Positions 34,389-42,734 of a DNA stretch of 43,834 nucleotides are shown here, in pieces (the first letter of the stretch is position 1; each line of letters opens with the position of its first letter). The stretch is taken from NCBI GenBank assembly GCA_947473045.1, contig CANJCO010000042.1:1-43834 (forward strand). The letters are read 5' to 3'. The notes beneath the pieces were generated by a model that worked only from the letters and a program-made list of their open reading frames with translations, made no database searches and was not told where the DNA came from. The position numbers and the translations under genes are program-made. The DNA is from Myxococcales bacterium. Lineage in GTDB: Bacteria; Myxococcota_A; Polyangia; Polyangiales; Polyangiaceae.

Positions 34389-34879
34389 GGCGCAGGCGCC
34401 GGTCGCAGGCGCAGCTCGGTACGGTACTTTGCTTTGTACTGCGCGTGGCAGCCTCGGCAGCTGGCGCGCACGCCGTCGATGTCGGCGACTTTGGCCGCGC
34501 GCGCTCCGTCGCCGGCGATCGAGGCCCAGTTCGAATAGCCAGGCTCGGCAGGGGCGTTCGCGGCGATCACGCGAAGCTGCGCGCCGAGGGCGTCGAAGTC
34601 CTGGGCGTTCGACGCCGGGGTCATGTGCTGCTTCATCCACGCTTGCAGCGGACAGTCCGGCAGCGGCTTCTTTCCGCACGCGCCCCCGTCGGCAGCTGCG
34701 CCGTTGTCGACCGCTGCATCGAGCGGCGAAGCAACGGCCGTTGCCTGCGCCTGAGCGTCGACCATGCGCGGAGCAACCGATGCTGCAGGCGCCTCCGAAG
34801 GCGTGCCGACGGCAGGCGCTGGCTGCTCGCTTTTGCAGGCCAGCAACAGGCAAACGACCGCGGCGCAAAGCTCACGCAT
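34385..34879 (-). CDS. Cytochrome c'-like mono-haem lipoprotein
   Basis: A 164-residue lipoprotein (MRELCAAVVCLLLAC, lipobox LLAC). After an Ala-rich linker (about 20-65) comes a helical domain with a C-terminal haem site, VADIDGVRASCRGCHAQYKAKYR, the layout of the cytochrome c'/c556 four-helix bundle. Other features are CPLQAWMKQHMTPASNAQDF and YSNWASIAGDGARAAK. Such proteins can bind NO or CO or shuttle electrons; which applies here is unknown. It is the first gene of the unit and overlaps the WYL regulator gene. A TTATCC / TATATT promoter-like pair sits just upstream, which would give a nearly leaderless transcript. Confidence 0.85.
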   Translation of the reverse strand: MRELCAAVVCLLLACKSEQPAPAVGTPSEAPAASVAPRMVDAQAQATAVASPLDAAVDNGAAADGGACGKKPLPDCPLQAWMKQHMTPASNAQDFDALGAQLRVIAANAPAEPGYSNWASIAGDGARAAKVADIDGVRASCRGCHAQYKAKYRTELRLRPAPAP

Positions 34880-34887
34880 GAGCCTTC

Positions 34888-34916
34888 AATATAGGTCCGC
34901 ATCCGCGCGCGGATAA
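34888..34916 (-). promoter_or_regulatory. Candidate sigma-70-type promoter for the cytochrome-WYL operon
   Basis: On the minus strand, TTATCC (34911-34916) and TATATT (34888-34893) are separated by 17 nt. The -10 matches 5 of 6 consensus bases, the -35 about 3 of 6. The start site would fall 0-5 nt before the ATG, giving a leaderless or near-leaderless mRNA. Confidence 0.35.
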
Positions 34917-34951
34917 ATGGCGTTCGATTTTGCTAAGGTGGAAAGTCTCCC

Positions 34952-36259
34952 ATGAAGCGATCCACGGTCGAACTCATCAGCGCCAAGCGCGACGGCGGGG
35001 CCCTCGCCCCCGACGAAATTCAAGCGTTCATCTCGGACTACCTCGCGGGCCGCGTCGCCGACTACCAGATGACCGCGTGGCTCATGGCGGTGTTTTTTCG
35101 TGGGATGACCGACGAAGAGACGGTCGCGCTCACCCACGCGATGCTTCACTCGGGCCGCGTGCTCGACTTGTCGGCCGTGCCCGGCGTGAAGGTCGACAAG
35201 CACTCCACGGGCGGCGTCGGCGACAAGGTCTCGATCTGCCTCGCGCCGCTCGTCGCCGCGTGTGGCGTGCCGGTGCCGATGGTCAGCGGGCGGGGGCTCG
35301 GTCACACTGGCGGCACCCTCGACAAGCTCGAGGCCATCCCCGGCTTTCGTACCGATTTGTCGACCGACGATTTCGCCCGCATCGTCGGCGACGTGGGCAC
35401 GTGCATGATCGGGCAGACCAAAGATATCGCTCCCGCTGACAAGCGCATCTACGCGCTGCGAGACGTGACGGCGACCGTTGAGTGCGTGCCGCTCATCGTT
35501 GCCTCGATTCTGTCGAAGAAGCTGGCCGAAGGCATCGACGCGCTGGTGCTCGACGTGAAGGTCGGGCGCGGAGCCTTCATGAAAGACGAAGCGAGCGCGC
35601 GCACGCTCGCGACGGCGCTGGTGCGCGTCGGCGCCGGCGCAGGCAAGGCCGTCACGGCGCTGCTCACCGACATGAGCGCGCCCCTCGGCGTGGCGGTCGG
35701 CAACGCGATTGAGACCCGCGAGGCCATCGACGTGGTGTGCGGACGCGGGCCGGCTGATCTCGTCGAGCTGACGCTGGCGCTCGGGGCGGAGATGCTCGTG
35801 CTGGGCAAGAAGGCCGCGAGCGAGCCCGAGGCCCGACGCATCCTTCAGCAGGCGATCGATCGCGGCGACGCCGCACGCACGCTCGAGCGCATGATCGAGG
35901 CGCAGCACGGTGACCCTCGCGTGGTGGCCGATACTTCGCGGCTCGTGATCGCGCCCCACCGGAGCGAGATCACATCCACGCGATCGGGCTTCGTTACGAG
36001 CGTCGACGCGCTCGAAATTGGCCGCGCGGCAGTAGGCATGGGGGCAGGGCGCGCGCGCGCTGAAGACATGGTTGACCCTGCGGTCAGCATCGAGGTCATC
36101 GCGAAGCCGGGCGACCGCGTCGAGGCCGGGCAGGTGGTCGCGCGCGTGCACCTTCACGAAGCGCGACCCGAGATCAACGCCCGCATCGCCGCGGCCTTTG
36201 CCTACGGCGACGAGGCCCCCGCGCCGCGATCGCTCGTGCTCGGACGAATCGCTACTTGA
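34952..36259 (+). CDS. deoA: Thymidine / pyrimidine-nucleoside phosphorylase
   Basis: A 435-residue nucleoside salvage enzyme that cleaves thymidine (and in some relatives uridine) with phosphate. Signature segments are VKVDKHSTGGVGDKVSICLAPLVAACGVPVPMVSGRGLGHTGGTLDKLE (residues about 78-126), KKLAEGIDALVLDVKVGRGAFMK and GNAIETREAIDVVCG. The length fits DeoA/Pdp (about 430-440). The choice between thymidine phosphorylase and broad pyrimidine-nucleoside phosphorylase cannot be made by eye. An AAGGTGGAAAG stretch lies shortly before the ATG. The last 8 bp overlap the 3' end of metG in convergent orientation. Confidence 0.95.
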   Translation: MKRSTVELISAKRDGGALAPDEIQAFISDYLAGRVADYQMTAWLMAVFFRGMTDEETVALTHAMLHSGRVLDLSAVPGVKVDKHSTGGVGDKVSICLAPLVAACGVPVPMVSGRGLGHTGGTLDKLEAIPGFRTDLSTDDFARIVGDVGTCMIGQTKDIAPADKRIYALRDVTATVECVPLIVASILSKKLAEGIDALVLDVKVGRGAFMKDEASARTLATALVRVGAGAGKAVTALLTDMSAPLGVAVGNAIETREAIDVVCGRGPADLVELTLALGAEMLVLGKKAASEPEARRILQQAIDRGDAARTLERMIEAQHGDPRVVADTSRLVIAPHRSEITSTRSGFVTSVDALEIGRAAVGMGAGRARAEDMVDPAVSIEVIAKPGDRVEAGQVVARVHLHEARPEINARIAAAFAYGDEAPAPRSLVLGRIAT

Positions 36260-38267
36260 GCCGCGCGCCCGGCTCGGCGCTGTCGGGCGCAGTCGCGAGC
36301 ACCAGCTTTTCGCTCGGGCCAGTCGCGAGAAGCATGCCGTGCGACACGAGGCCTTTGCCGAAGTCGCGCGGCGCGAGGTTGGCCACCACGATGACCCGCT
36401 GACCCACCAGCGCGTCGGGCGCGAACGTCAGCGCGAGGCCCGCGATGACGGTGCGCGGCTCGGGCTCGCCCACGTCGACGGTCAGCTTCAGCAGCTTGTC
36501 TTTCTTGGGCACCTTCTCAGCGGTCTTCACGACGCCGACCTTGAGCTCCACCTTCGCGAAATCGTCGTAAGAAATGGCGGGCGCGACGGAGTCTGCGATG
36601 GCGCTCGGGTGCCCGGGAATGCCCCCTGCGGCAGGCGCGAGCGCTGCCGGGGCAGTTGACGCGGGCATGAGGCGCGAAAGCAGCTCCGCCTCGCGCTCCT
36701 TGTCGATCGTCGGAAACAGCGCGCCGCTCGGCGCGAGCGCGTGGCCCCCGGGGAGCGGGTCAATGCGTGTATTATGCATCGTCCACGCGTCGGCTCCGAC
36801 GGTGGCCGACAGCGGGCCGAGTCCGAGCTGTTTGCGCAGCTCGTTGGCCTTCGTCGGCATGGCGGGCCACAGCAGCTCGCTCAGCGTCTTGAGCGCCTCG
36901 AGCAGCAGCCCGAGCGCCGCGTCGATCGCGGGCTGATTGCCGGCCTTTGCGGCCGCCCAGGGCGCGGCCTCGTCGACGTATTTGTTGGCGCGGGAGGCGA
37001 GCCGAAGCGTGTGCTCGAGCGCGAGGTGCGGGGCGAGCGACTCCCAGTACTGCGGCACTTGCCCGGCGAGCTCGAGGCGGTCGCGCAGAAACGCCCGGTC
37101 GATATCGGCCGGCAGCGCCCCGGGATCGAACGCCGGCGCCTTTCCCGCAGTCAGCTTCGAGCAAAGCCCCAGGGTGCGCGAGAGCAGGTTGCCCAGGTTC
37201 TTGCCGAGGTCTGCGTTGTAGCGCTCCACCATCGCGGCGTGATCGAAGTCGCCGTCCTGTCCGAACGCCACGGCGCGCAGCAGCTGGTAGCGCAGGCCGT
37301 CGGCGCCGGCGAGCTCGGGCGTCTCCGCCAGTCGTACGGGATCAACTGCGTTTCGAAGCGACTTGCTCATTTTCTGGCCGTCGATGGTCAGAAAGCCGTG
37401 CGCGAAGACTTTGCTCGGCAGCGGCATGCCCGCGCTCATCAAAAATGCAGGCCAGTAAACGGTGTGAAAGCGCAGAATGTCTTTGCCCACGAGGTGAACG
37501 ACCTCGGCGTTGGGCGCCCAGTACTTGCGCTCTGCGTCGCTGCCGAAGCCCCCGAGCGCAGTCCAGTAGTTCGCGAGCGCGTCGAACCACACATACATCA
37601 CGTGCTTGTCGTTGCCGGGCACCGGAATGCCCCACGAGAAGCTGGCGCGCGAAACCGACAGATCGTGCAAGCCCCCCTTCACGAAGCTGATGACCTCGTT
37701 GCGGCGGCTCTCGGGCTCGATGAACGACGGGTGCGCGTCGTAGTAATTGAGCAGCCGATCGGCGTAGCTCGCGAGCTTGAAGAAATAGGTCTCTTCGCGG
37801 ACCTTCTCGGCCCCGCGGCCGGGATGCAGCGGGCATTCGTTGCCCGCAAGCAGCTCTTTCTCGGTCTTGAACGACTCGCAGCCCACGCAGTACCAGTCTT
37901 CGTAGCTGCCCAGATACAAGTCGCCGTTCTGCTCGACGCGCTTCCACACTTCCTGCACGAGCCGCTCGTGCTCGGGATCGGTGGTGCGAATGAAGTGGTC
38001 GGCCTCCACGGACATCTTCGGCCAGGCGGCGCGAAATCGCGCGCTCATGTCGTCGACGAAGGCCTTCGGAGAGAGGCCTCGCGAGACTGCCTCGCGTTCG
38101 AGCTTCAGGCCGTGCTCGTCGGTGCCGGTCAGCATGAACGTCTCGCGGCCCCGCAGGCCGTGATAGCGGCGCAGGGCGTCGGCGACGATGGTCGTGTAGG
38201 CCGTGCCGAGGTGCGGCACGTCGTTGACGTAGTAGATCGGCGTCGTGACGTAGAAGGGGCGCGACAT
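36252..38267 (-). CDS. metG: Methionyl-tRNA synthetase with C-terminal tRNA-binding domain
   Basis: A 671-residue class I aminoacyl-tRNA synthetase that charges tRNA-Met. It has the HIGH-like motif VPHLGTAYT (residues about 17-25), a zinc-knuckle region (CVGCESF...CPLHPG), KMSKS in QKMSKSLRN, and an anticodon-binding helical domain. The C-terminal tRBD/EMAP-like domain (FAKVELKVGVVKTAEKV, ending PGARLK) makes it the homodimeric form. The start at 38265-38267 (MSRPFYVTTPIYYVND) is canonical. It converges with deoA, overlapping by 8 bp. About 70 nt separate its start from the upstream membrane protein gene's stop. Confidence 0.98.
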   Translation of the reverse strand: MSRPFYVTTPIYYVNDVPHLGTAYTTIVADALRRYHGLRGRETFMLTGTDEHGLKLEREAVSRGLSPKAFVDDMSARFRAAWPKMSVEADHFIRTTDPEHERLVQEVWKRVEQNGDLYLGSYEDWYCVGCESFKTEKELLAGNECPLHPGRGAEKVREETYFFKLASYADRLLNYYDAHPSFIEPESRRNEVISFVKGGLHDLSVSRASFSWGIPVPGNDKHVMYVWFDALANYWTALGGFGSDAERKYWAPNAEVVHLVGKDILRFHTVYWPAFLMSAGMPLPSKVFAHGFLTIDGQKMSKSLRNAVDPVRLAETPELAGADGLRYQLLRAVAFGQDGDFDHAAMVERYNADLGKNLGNLLSRTLGLCSKLTAGKAPAFDPGALPADIDRAFLRDRLELAGQVPQYWESLAPHLALEHTLRLASRANKYVDEAAPWAAAKAGNQPAIDAALGLLLEALKTLSELLWPAMPTKANELRKQLGLGPLSATVGADAWTMHNTRIDPLPGGHALAPSGALFPTIDKEREAELLSRLMPASTAPAALAPAAGGIPGHPSAIADSVAPAISYDDFAKVELKVGVVKTAEKVPKKDKLLKLTVDVGEPEPRTVIAGLALTFAPDALVGQRVIVVANLAPRDFGKGLVSHGMLLATGPSEKLVLATAPDSAEPGARLK

Positions 38268-38337
38268 GGGCCGCCGTGCTTACCACACCGGCCTCCGCGC
38301 CGCGGCCGCCGTGGCGGCGGACGAGGCCGTCACGCGT

Positions 38338-39279
38338 TCAGTGATGCGCGCCGATCGCGACAGGCGCGGCGGCCCAGCGTGGGCCCCACGCGAGCGCCCG
38401 CGCGGGAGGTTCCCATGCGTGCGCGCAAAACAACACAAGCGAAATGGTAAGCAAACAGTGTGATGGCCGCTTGTCAGCAACAGCGATGCGTGGCAATTTG
38501 CGACTTGGGGGGGGTAGCGAGAACACGCCGGGGGGCGACGGGTTCTCGCCTCCCGCCACTTTTGCCCGCCAATCTTGATAGTGGGTTGTCGTCAGGCTCG
38601 CGCGCTTGCGTGCAGAGCGCCTCTCGGCGGGGCACACGACCAGCGGCAGAAATCTCCAGGTTTTTAGCCTGTATTCCGCGTAGGCCGGCCAGCACGCAGC
38701 GAGCTTGCGCTCCTCGAGCGTAGCGCGCGTGGCCTGCACCGCCACAAACAGGGCCCATATGGCCAGATTGCGCGGAGACCAGCGCAGCGCCACCACGGCG
38801 AGCGTAGCGATCATCTGACCCAGATAGATGGGGTGCCGAATCATCGCGTAGGGCCCCTTCGTCCGCAGCGGGCGGGCGGCTACGAAGAGGCCGTAAGACC
38901 CTCCCAAATAGAGATAACCGGAGGCGGCGACCAGATTGCCGACGAGCATCACGATCAGCAGGTTCCACTCGCCCGGCAGGCCGCGCACGGTCACGTCGCC
39001 GAGCGTCATCGCGAGCGGCAGCGGTCCGCCGATCGCCGGCAACACAATCTCGGCTGCAGTCGCAGGCAGCGCGACCGCCGGGCTGCGCCGCGCGTACCCA
39101 ATCGCGATAAGGCAAAAAATGGCAGTCTCTGCGCCCCACAGCGCGACGTCGAGCGCGGACGCATGCGCGCCCATGCGAAACAGCAGCGAAACCCTGTAGC
39201 CGACGAGCGCCCCGTAGAACGCGACGCCCACCGAGCGGTAGACGCGCTCGGGGACGGCATGGACCAGGCTCGCGAGCAT
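38338..39279 (-). CDS. Isoprenylcysteine carboxyl methyltransferase-like membrane protein with long C-tail
   Basis: A 313-residue polytopic membrane protein of the ICMT/PEMT methyltransferase group. The signature is RTKGPYAMIRHPIYLGQMIATLAVVAL followed by ALFVAVQATRATLEERKLAACWPAYAEYRLKTWRFLP, the usual C-terminal active-site block (RHPxYLG ... EExxL ... YxxY). The family normally ends here, at about residue 215. The last 98 residues (CPAERRSARKRAS onward) are basic, Pro-rich and contain an isolated hydrophobic patch (CLLTISLVLFCAHAW). They are coded over a poly-G/C run and a hairpin, so they may be an unnatural run-on caused by a lost stop or a frameshift. The N-terminal ATG at 39277-39279 is plausible. 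Confidence 0.75.
   Translation of the reverse strand: MLASLVHAVPERVYRSVGVAFYGALVGYRVSLLFRMGAHASALDVALWGAETAIFCLIAIGYARRSPAVALPATAAEIVLPAIGGPLPLAMTLGDVTVRGLPGEWNLLIVMLVGNLVAASGYLYLGGSYGLFVAARPLRTKGPYAMIRHPIYLGQMIATLAVVALRWSPRNLAIWALFVAVQATRATLEERKLAACWPAYAEYRLKTWRFLPLVVCPAERRSARKRASLTTTHYQDWRAKVAGGENPSPPGVFSLPPPSRKLPRIAVADKRPSHCLLTISLVLFCAHAWEPPARALAWGPRWAAAPVAIGAHH
38517..38549. repeat. Inverted repeat inside the C-terminal extension of the ICMT-like gene
   Basis: GCGAGAAC (38517-38524) pairs with GTTCTCGC (38542-38549) across a 17-nt G-rich loop. A run of 8 G lies just before it (around 38507-38514). It could be a former 3' terminator now read as coding sequence. Confidence 0.45.
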
Positions 39280-39337
39280 GGGCGAAGTCTACAACAGCGC
39301 TGGGTGGGGCGAGCAGGCGCGCGCGCGGCGCAAAAGG

Positions 39338-39359
39338 CGGCCCGTTATCGCGCGGGCCG
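39338..39359 (-). terminator. Intrinsic terminator after the hydrolase lipoprotein gene
   Basis: On the minus strand, CGGCCCG and CGGGCCG form a 7-bp stem with an 8-nt loop and are followed by CCTTTTGC. It begins about 30 nt after the stop of the large lipoprotein gene. Confidence 0.65.
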
Positions 39360-39388
39360 AGAGGGTCGCCGGGCGGGCTGCCGCGGCG

Positions 39389-41842
39389 TCACTTCTTTTT
39401 CGGATCGTTGGGATCGGCGTCGGTCGCGTCGGGCGCTCCGTCGTCGTCGAGATCGCGCACCGGCGCCTTGAATCCCTTCACGCCGGGAACCTTGCCCGCG
39501 AACGCGTCTGCAAAGAAACCGGCGCTCATGCTCTGAAGCTCGCGATACGCGCAGCTCACGTCGTAGGGCGCGTCGGCCGTGGGAAACGCGCCCTGCTGAT
39601 CGAACTGGGCAAAGGGCGCCTTGAAGTTGCGCACCCCCCGCGAGCGCACGAAGTCGAAGCCATGCGTGCCCGCCGCGGTCTGCACGAGCACGGCAGTGGC
39701 TCCCATCACCGGGGCGTCGTGAATGCTGCCTGCGCCATCGGGGCTGGCCTGCGCAAACGCGATGCGATGGGGGTTCTGGTCGGGCTTCGCGAGATCGCTC
39801 AGCTCTGCGTTCGAGCCGACGTTCGGCGTGGCCATGGGAAGCCCCGCTGCGCGCGCGAGGGCCTCGCTGCCCTCGTTCGACACGATCTCGTCGCCGACGA
39901 CTTCGATCTGAATGATGCTTCGCGGCTTGGTCGCGACGCCTTTGAGCTTGGCCGGCGAGGTGACGAGCGCGCCTGCATACGTGAGGGGATCGCCCAAATC
40001 GGTAATCGACTGCACGAGGGTGATAATCGGGTGGGAAGGAGTAAATACGTCGGCTTGAAAGCCGAAGTTAAACCCGCCGGCCAAGGCGAGCTGCTTCGAG
40101 ATCACAGGCGAGTACGCGGCGAGGTCGATGACGATTCCGGCGCCCGCCACGTTGAGCACCCAGCCGCTGACGCCAGGCTCGATCGCCGCAGACAGGGCGC
40201 CCTCGATGCCGCCGAGCGAGTCGCCGACATAGCCGATCTTGCTGCCGTCGAATTTGGGAGTCTCACTGCCTGTCTTCAGCGCCGACAAATCAGGATTCGA
40301 CCGCAGCACCTTGACCACCTGCGCGGTATCGAGCGGGGCCTGCCGCAGCTGATCGCGAAGCGCGCCGATATTGAGCAGTCCGCCGAAGATGTCGCTGCTG
40401 CCGTTGGTGGCGCCGTTCACCGGATCGGCGAACCCGTCGGGCCCCGCGTAGGTGCTACCGGCAGCGATCGTCTCTTTCGTCGTGAAGTTGCTGACGAGAT
40501 CGTGCTGGTAGTCGGGGCCGGGCGCCCGGGCGCCGAACGTGACGCTGTCGATCGCGACGACAGCCCAGCCGGCGTCGCACCACCGGTTGGCCTGATCGAG
40601 GAGGTATTCGCGCGAGCCGCTGAGCCCGTGTTGCACGATGATGACGGGATATCCGCTCGGCGGCATGGGGGCAGTCGGGATGGCGACTGTGAGCCAGATT
40701 TTCGACGTTGGCTTCTCGGGAGCGACGATGACCTTGCCTTGCGCGTCGTGGGCAAAGGTCGCGTGATCCAAGGTGTCGTAGTTGCCTTTGTTTTGAAGAA
40801 AATTGGCAGCGTCGAACTCGGCAGTTCCGAGGGCCGCGATCTTGTCGTGACCATGAACGCCCAGTCGGGAATCGGTGTCGTCGGCGCCGCTCGCGAGCTT
40901 GACGGTGGCCTTTCCGAGCCACGCGTCGAGGTCGATGAAGCCGGCGGGCACCACGCCCCCGGGCGCCTGCGCGAACTTCACGGCCGCCATCGGGGCCACG
41001 CCGGCGGCGTCCCACTTGAGCGTCGGCGCGGGCTGGTCTTCGAGCCAGTCGCGCGCATCGAACAGCTCGTGGGCCATCTTGTTGGTCGTGAACGGCGCGA
41101 TGCCGACGACGGTGGCCTTGTCGCTCGCGAGGGCCGTCGCCAGTGCGGCGGTGACCTTCGCGATCGCTGGCGCGTAGACGGCCGACAGCGGCGAGGCGGC
41201 GCCGCTCAGCAGCGCCTTGAAGTCGGCGCTGGCCACGACGTGTTTGCCCTTGTCGTCGGTGACGCGACTGGTGAGCACGGCCGCATAGCGGTGGCCTTCC
41301 TCGAGCACCACGCCGCGGGCGGGACCGACGCCCACGGTCGGGCGCGTCCTGGTGCCTTGCGGGTGGTGAAACGCTGCGCGGCAGGCGACGCGAGCTTTGG
41401 CAGCGTCTGTGGCCTCGAGGTCGATCAGGTAGACTGAGCTGGCGTCGCCGGTGCAGTCGGCCTCGGTGATCGGCAGCGTCGCCGGATCGATCTCGGCCGT
41501 GACCGGCTGGTTGTCGTCGTCGAGAGGCTTGCTCGGATCGTCTACGTAAAACAGGGCCATCGCGATGCGCGAGAAGCCGTCCTGTTTGGCCAGCTCGTGG
41601 GTGAGGTATTTCGCATTTTGCTTCACCACCGCAGAAACGCCGGGGATCTCGATGACCTTGCCGCCCGCGAGGTACGCGTCGGTCGGGTAGGGCACTTGGA
41701 GAAAGTCGGGAGTCGCTGACGCCCCAACGAAGCGAAGCGTGGGCGACGCGGCGACCGGCGTGGTGGTGTCAGACGTGCTGCACGCTCCGGAGGCGATGAG
41801 CGCAAGCACAGCAAAACCGGAGGCGAGACGAACCGATTGCAT
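39389..41842 (-). CDS. Large alpha/beta-hydrolase-type lipoprotein with C-terminal Asp-rich motif
   Basis: An 817-residue lipoprotein (MQSVRLASGFAVLALIASGACS, lipobox SGAC). The N-terminal 350 residues have beta-rich segments common in large myxobacterial lipases (TLRFVGASATPDFLQVPYPTDAYLAGG). The hydrolase core contains GYPVIIVQHGLSGSREYLLDQANRWCDAGWAVVAIDSVTFGAR and the nucleophile elbow YVGDSLGGIEGAL (GxSxG), with a late His in AAGTHGFDFVRSRG as a possible catalytic residue. The C-terminus DLDDDGAPDATDADPNDPKKK is a calcium-binding thrombospondin-3/EF-like loop. Esterase or lipase activity is likely but the substrate is unknown. The ATG at 41840-41842 begins the signal peptide; the open frame extends 140 codons further without a sensible start. 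Confidence 0.85.
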   Translation of the reverse strand: MQSVRLASGFAVLALIASGACSTSDTTTPVAASPTLRFVGASATPDFLQVPYPTDAYLAGGKVIEIPGVSAVVKQNAKYLTHELAKQDGFSRIAMALFYVDDPSKPLDDDNQPVTAEIDPATLPITEADCTGDASSVYLIDLEATDAAKARVACRAAFHHPQGTRTRPTVGVGPARGVVLEEGHRYAAVLTSRVTDDKGKHVVASADFKALLSGAASPLSAVYAPAIAKVTAALATALASDKATVVGIAPFTTNKMAHELFDARDWLEDQPAPTLKWDAAGVAPMAAVKFAQAPGGVVPAGFIDLDAWLGKATVKLASGADDTDSRLGVHGHDKIAALGTAEFDAANFLQNKGNYDTLDHATFAHDAQGKVIVAPEKPTSKIWLTVAIPTAPMPPSGYPVIIVQHGLSGSREYLLDQANRWCDAGWAVVAIDSVTFGARAPGPDYQHDLVSNFTTKETIAAGSTYAGPDGFADPVNGATNGSSDIFGGLLNIGALRDQLRQAPLDTAQVVKVLRSNPDLSALKTGSETPKFDGSKIGYVGDSLGGIEGALSAAIEPGVSGWVLNVAGAGIVIDLAAYSPVISKQLALAGGFNFGFQADVFTPSHPIITLVQSITDLGDPLTYAGALVTSPAKLKGVATKPRSIIQIEVVGDEIVSNEGSEALARAAGLPMATPNVGSNAELSDLAKPDQNPHRIAFAQASPDGAGSIHDAPVMGATAVLVQTAAGTHGFDFVRSRGVRNFKAPFAQFDQQGAFPTADAPYDVSCAYRELQSMSAGFFADAFAGKVPGVKGFKAPVRDLDDDGAPDATDADPNDPKKK

Positions 41843-41945
41843 AATGCACTTTAAATTAGCACGGCAGGCCGCGCCTTCGCATCGCGAATGAGTGGACGCG
41901 CCAGCGCCGCCTCCGTAACGTTGCGCCTCTTTCTGGAGGTCTGCG

Positions 41946-42503
41946 ATGCGCGTTCGAACGTTGGTGGCGGCGGCAGTGGTGGGTGTGACGGGGCTGGCCG
42001 CGTTCGTGGCGTGCGGCGGGGGCGAGATCGCGCCCGCGTCCGATGCCGGCGGCGGTGGCGGCGCCGATACTTCGGTTGCTTCCGAGACGGGCGCGGCGGT
42101 CGACGCCAGCAAGCCCGCCGACGGCGGCATCGCCGACGCAAACAAGCCGTGCGCCATCGACGCCGATGTCGCCGCGCTTCTACAAATCGACGCGGGCGGA
42201 GTCGACTCGGGCGGCATCGACCTCCCGGCGTGTCTGAGCTGCATCAACACCAGCTGCGCCACTTACGTGAGCCAGTGCAACGACGACTGCGTGTGCAAGC
42301 AGGGCGTGGCCGACTTCGTCGACTGCACCCAGAAAAACCCCTCCCAGTTTCAGCAGTGCGGGCTGCAGCTCTACACCAACTTGCAGGGCACTTCGGCGCA
42401 GTCGATTGGTCAGGGCCTCGTGCTCTGCGCCGGCTCGAAATGCCCGGTCTGCATTCCGAGTGACGCGGGCGCGCCGATCGTCGACGCCGGCGGCAAGGGC
42501 TGA
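41946..42503 (+). CDS. Cysteine-rich lipoprotein
   Basis: A 185-residue lipoprotein (RTLVAAAVVGVTGLAAFVAC, lipobox FVAC). An Ala/Gly/Asp linker (GGGEIAPASDAGGGGGADTS) is followed by a Cys-rich domain: CLSCINTSCATYVSQCNDDCVCKQGVADFVDC and a second cluster (LCAGSKCPVCIPSDAG). The sequence resembles the short secreted Cys-rich proteins common in Polyangiales, whose function is unknown. A GGAGG ribosome binding site precedes the ATG. It is divergent from the hydrolase lipoprotein and is followed by the hairpin cluster. Confidence 0.85.
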   Translation: MRVRTLVAAAVVGVTGLAAFVACGGGEIAPASDAGGGGGADTSVASETGAAVDASKPADGGIADANKPCAIDADVAALLQIDAGGVDSGGIDLPACLSCINTSCATYVSQCNDDCVCKQGVADFVDCTQKNPSQFQQCGLQLYTNLQGTSAQSIGQGLVLCAGSKCPVCIPSDAGAPIVDAGGKG

Positions 42504-42506
42504 CTG

Positions 42507-42533
42507 AGCAGGCCGTTGAAGCAGCGGCCTGCT
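42507..42533. repeat. Hairpin 1 of the hairpin cluster (shared with 43420-43450)
   Basis: A 9-bp perfect stem (AGCAGGCCG / CGGCCTGCT) with loop TTGAAGCAG. Its reverse complement shares a 25-base core with the hairpin at 43420-43450, so it is a dispersed element and not only a local terminator. Confidence 0.8.
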
Positions 42534-42545
42534 AGCCTTTCATCT

Positions 42546-42567
42546 CGGGGAGGCATGCACCTCCCCG
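42546..42567. repeat. Hairpin 2 of the hairpin cluster
   Basis: CGGGGAGG and CCTCCCCG pair across the 6-nt loop CATGCA (8-bp perfect stem). Confidence 0.75.
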
Positions 42568-42570
42568 CCC

Positions 42571-42589
42571 CGAAAAACGCGGTTTTTCG
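42571..42589. repeat. Hairpin 3 of the hairpin cluster
   Basis: CGAAAAAC pairs with GTTTTTCG across a 3-nt GCG loop. The T-rich arm makes it a terminator candidate for the plus-strand lipoprotein gene, 68 nt after its stop. Confidence 0.7.
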
Positions 42590-42607
42590 CCGGTCCCCGC
42601 CCCACGC

Positions 42608-42624
42608 AATTGGCTTCGCCAATT
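42608..42624. repeat. Hairpin 4 of the hairpin cluster
   Basis: AATTGGC pairs with GCCAATT across a TTC loop (7-bp stem, UUC-G tetraloop-like closure). Confidence 0.7.
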
Positions 42625-42625
42625 A

Positions 42626-42656
42626 CTAACAGGGTGTTTTTCGAGCACCCTGTTAG
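42626..42656. terminator. Hairpin 5, strongest of the cluster
   Basis: An 11-bp perfect stem, CTAACAGGGTG / CACCCTGTTAG, with loop TTTTTCGAG. It probably stops transcription from one or both of the convergent flanking genes. Confidence 0.65.
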
Positions 42657-42734
42657 CAGGGGCGAGCCGGCAGCCAAACGCGCTAGGGCGACGCTGTCAT
42701 GGCGCCGCCCTCCGTGCTTTTGTGACTTCCCGGC

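Noticed and set aside
34886-36157. A 423-codon open frame on the minus strand
   Set aside because: Antisense to deoA, whose protein motifs are unambiguous.
39278-41437. A 719-codon open frame on the plus strand
   Set aside because: Antisense to the hydrolase lipoprotein and Arg/Val-rich; no signal or domain.
42507-42656. CRISPR array reading of the hairpin cluster
   Set aside because: The five stems differ in sequence and there are no equal spacers or Cas genes.
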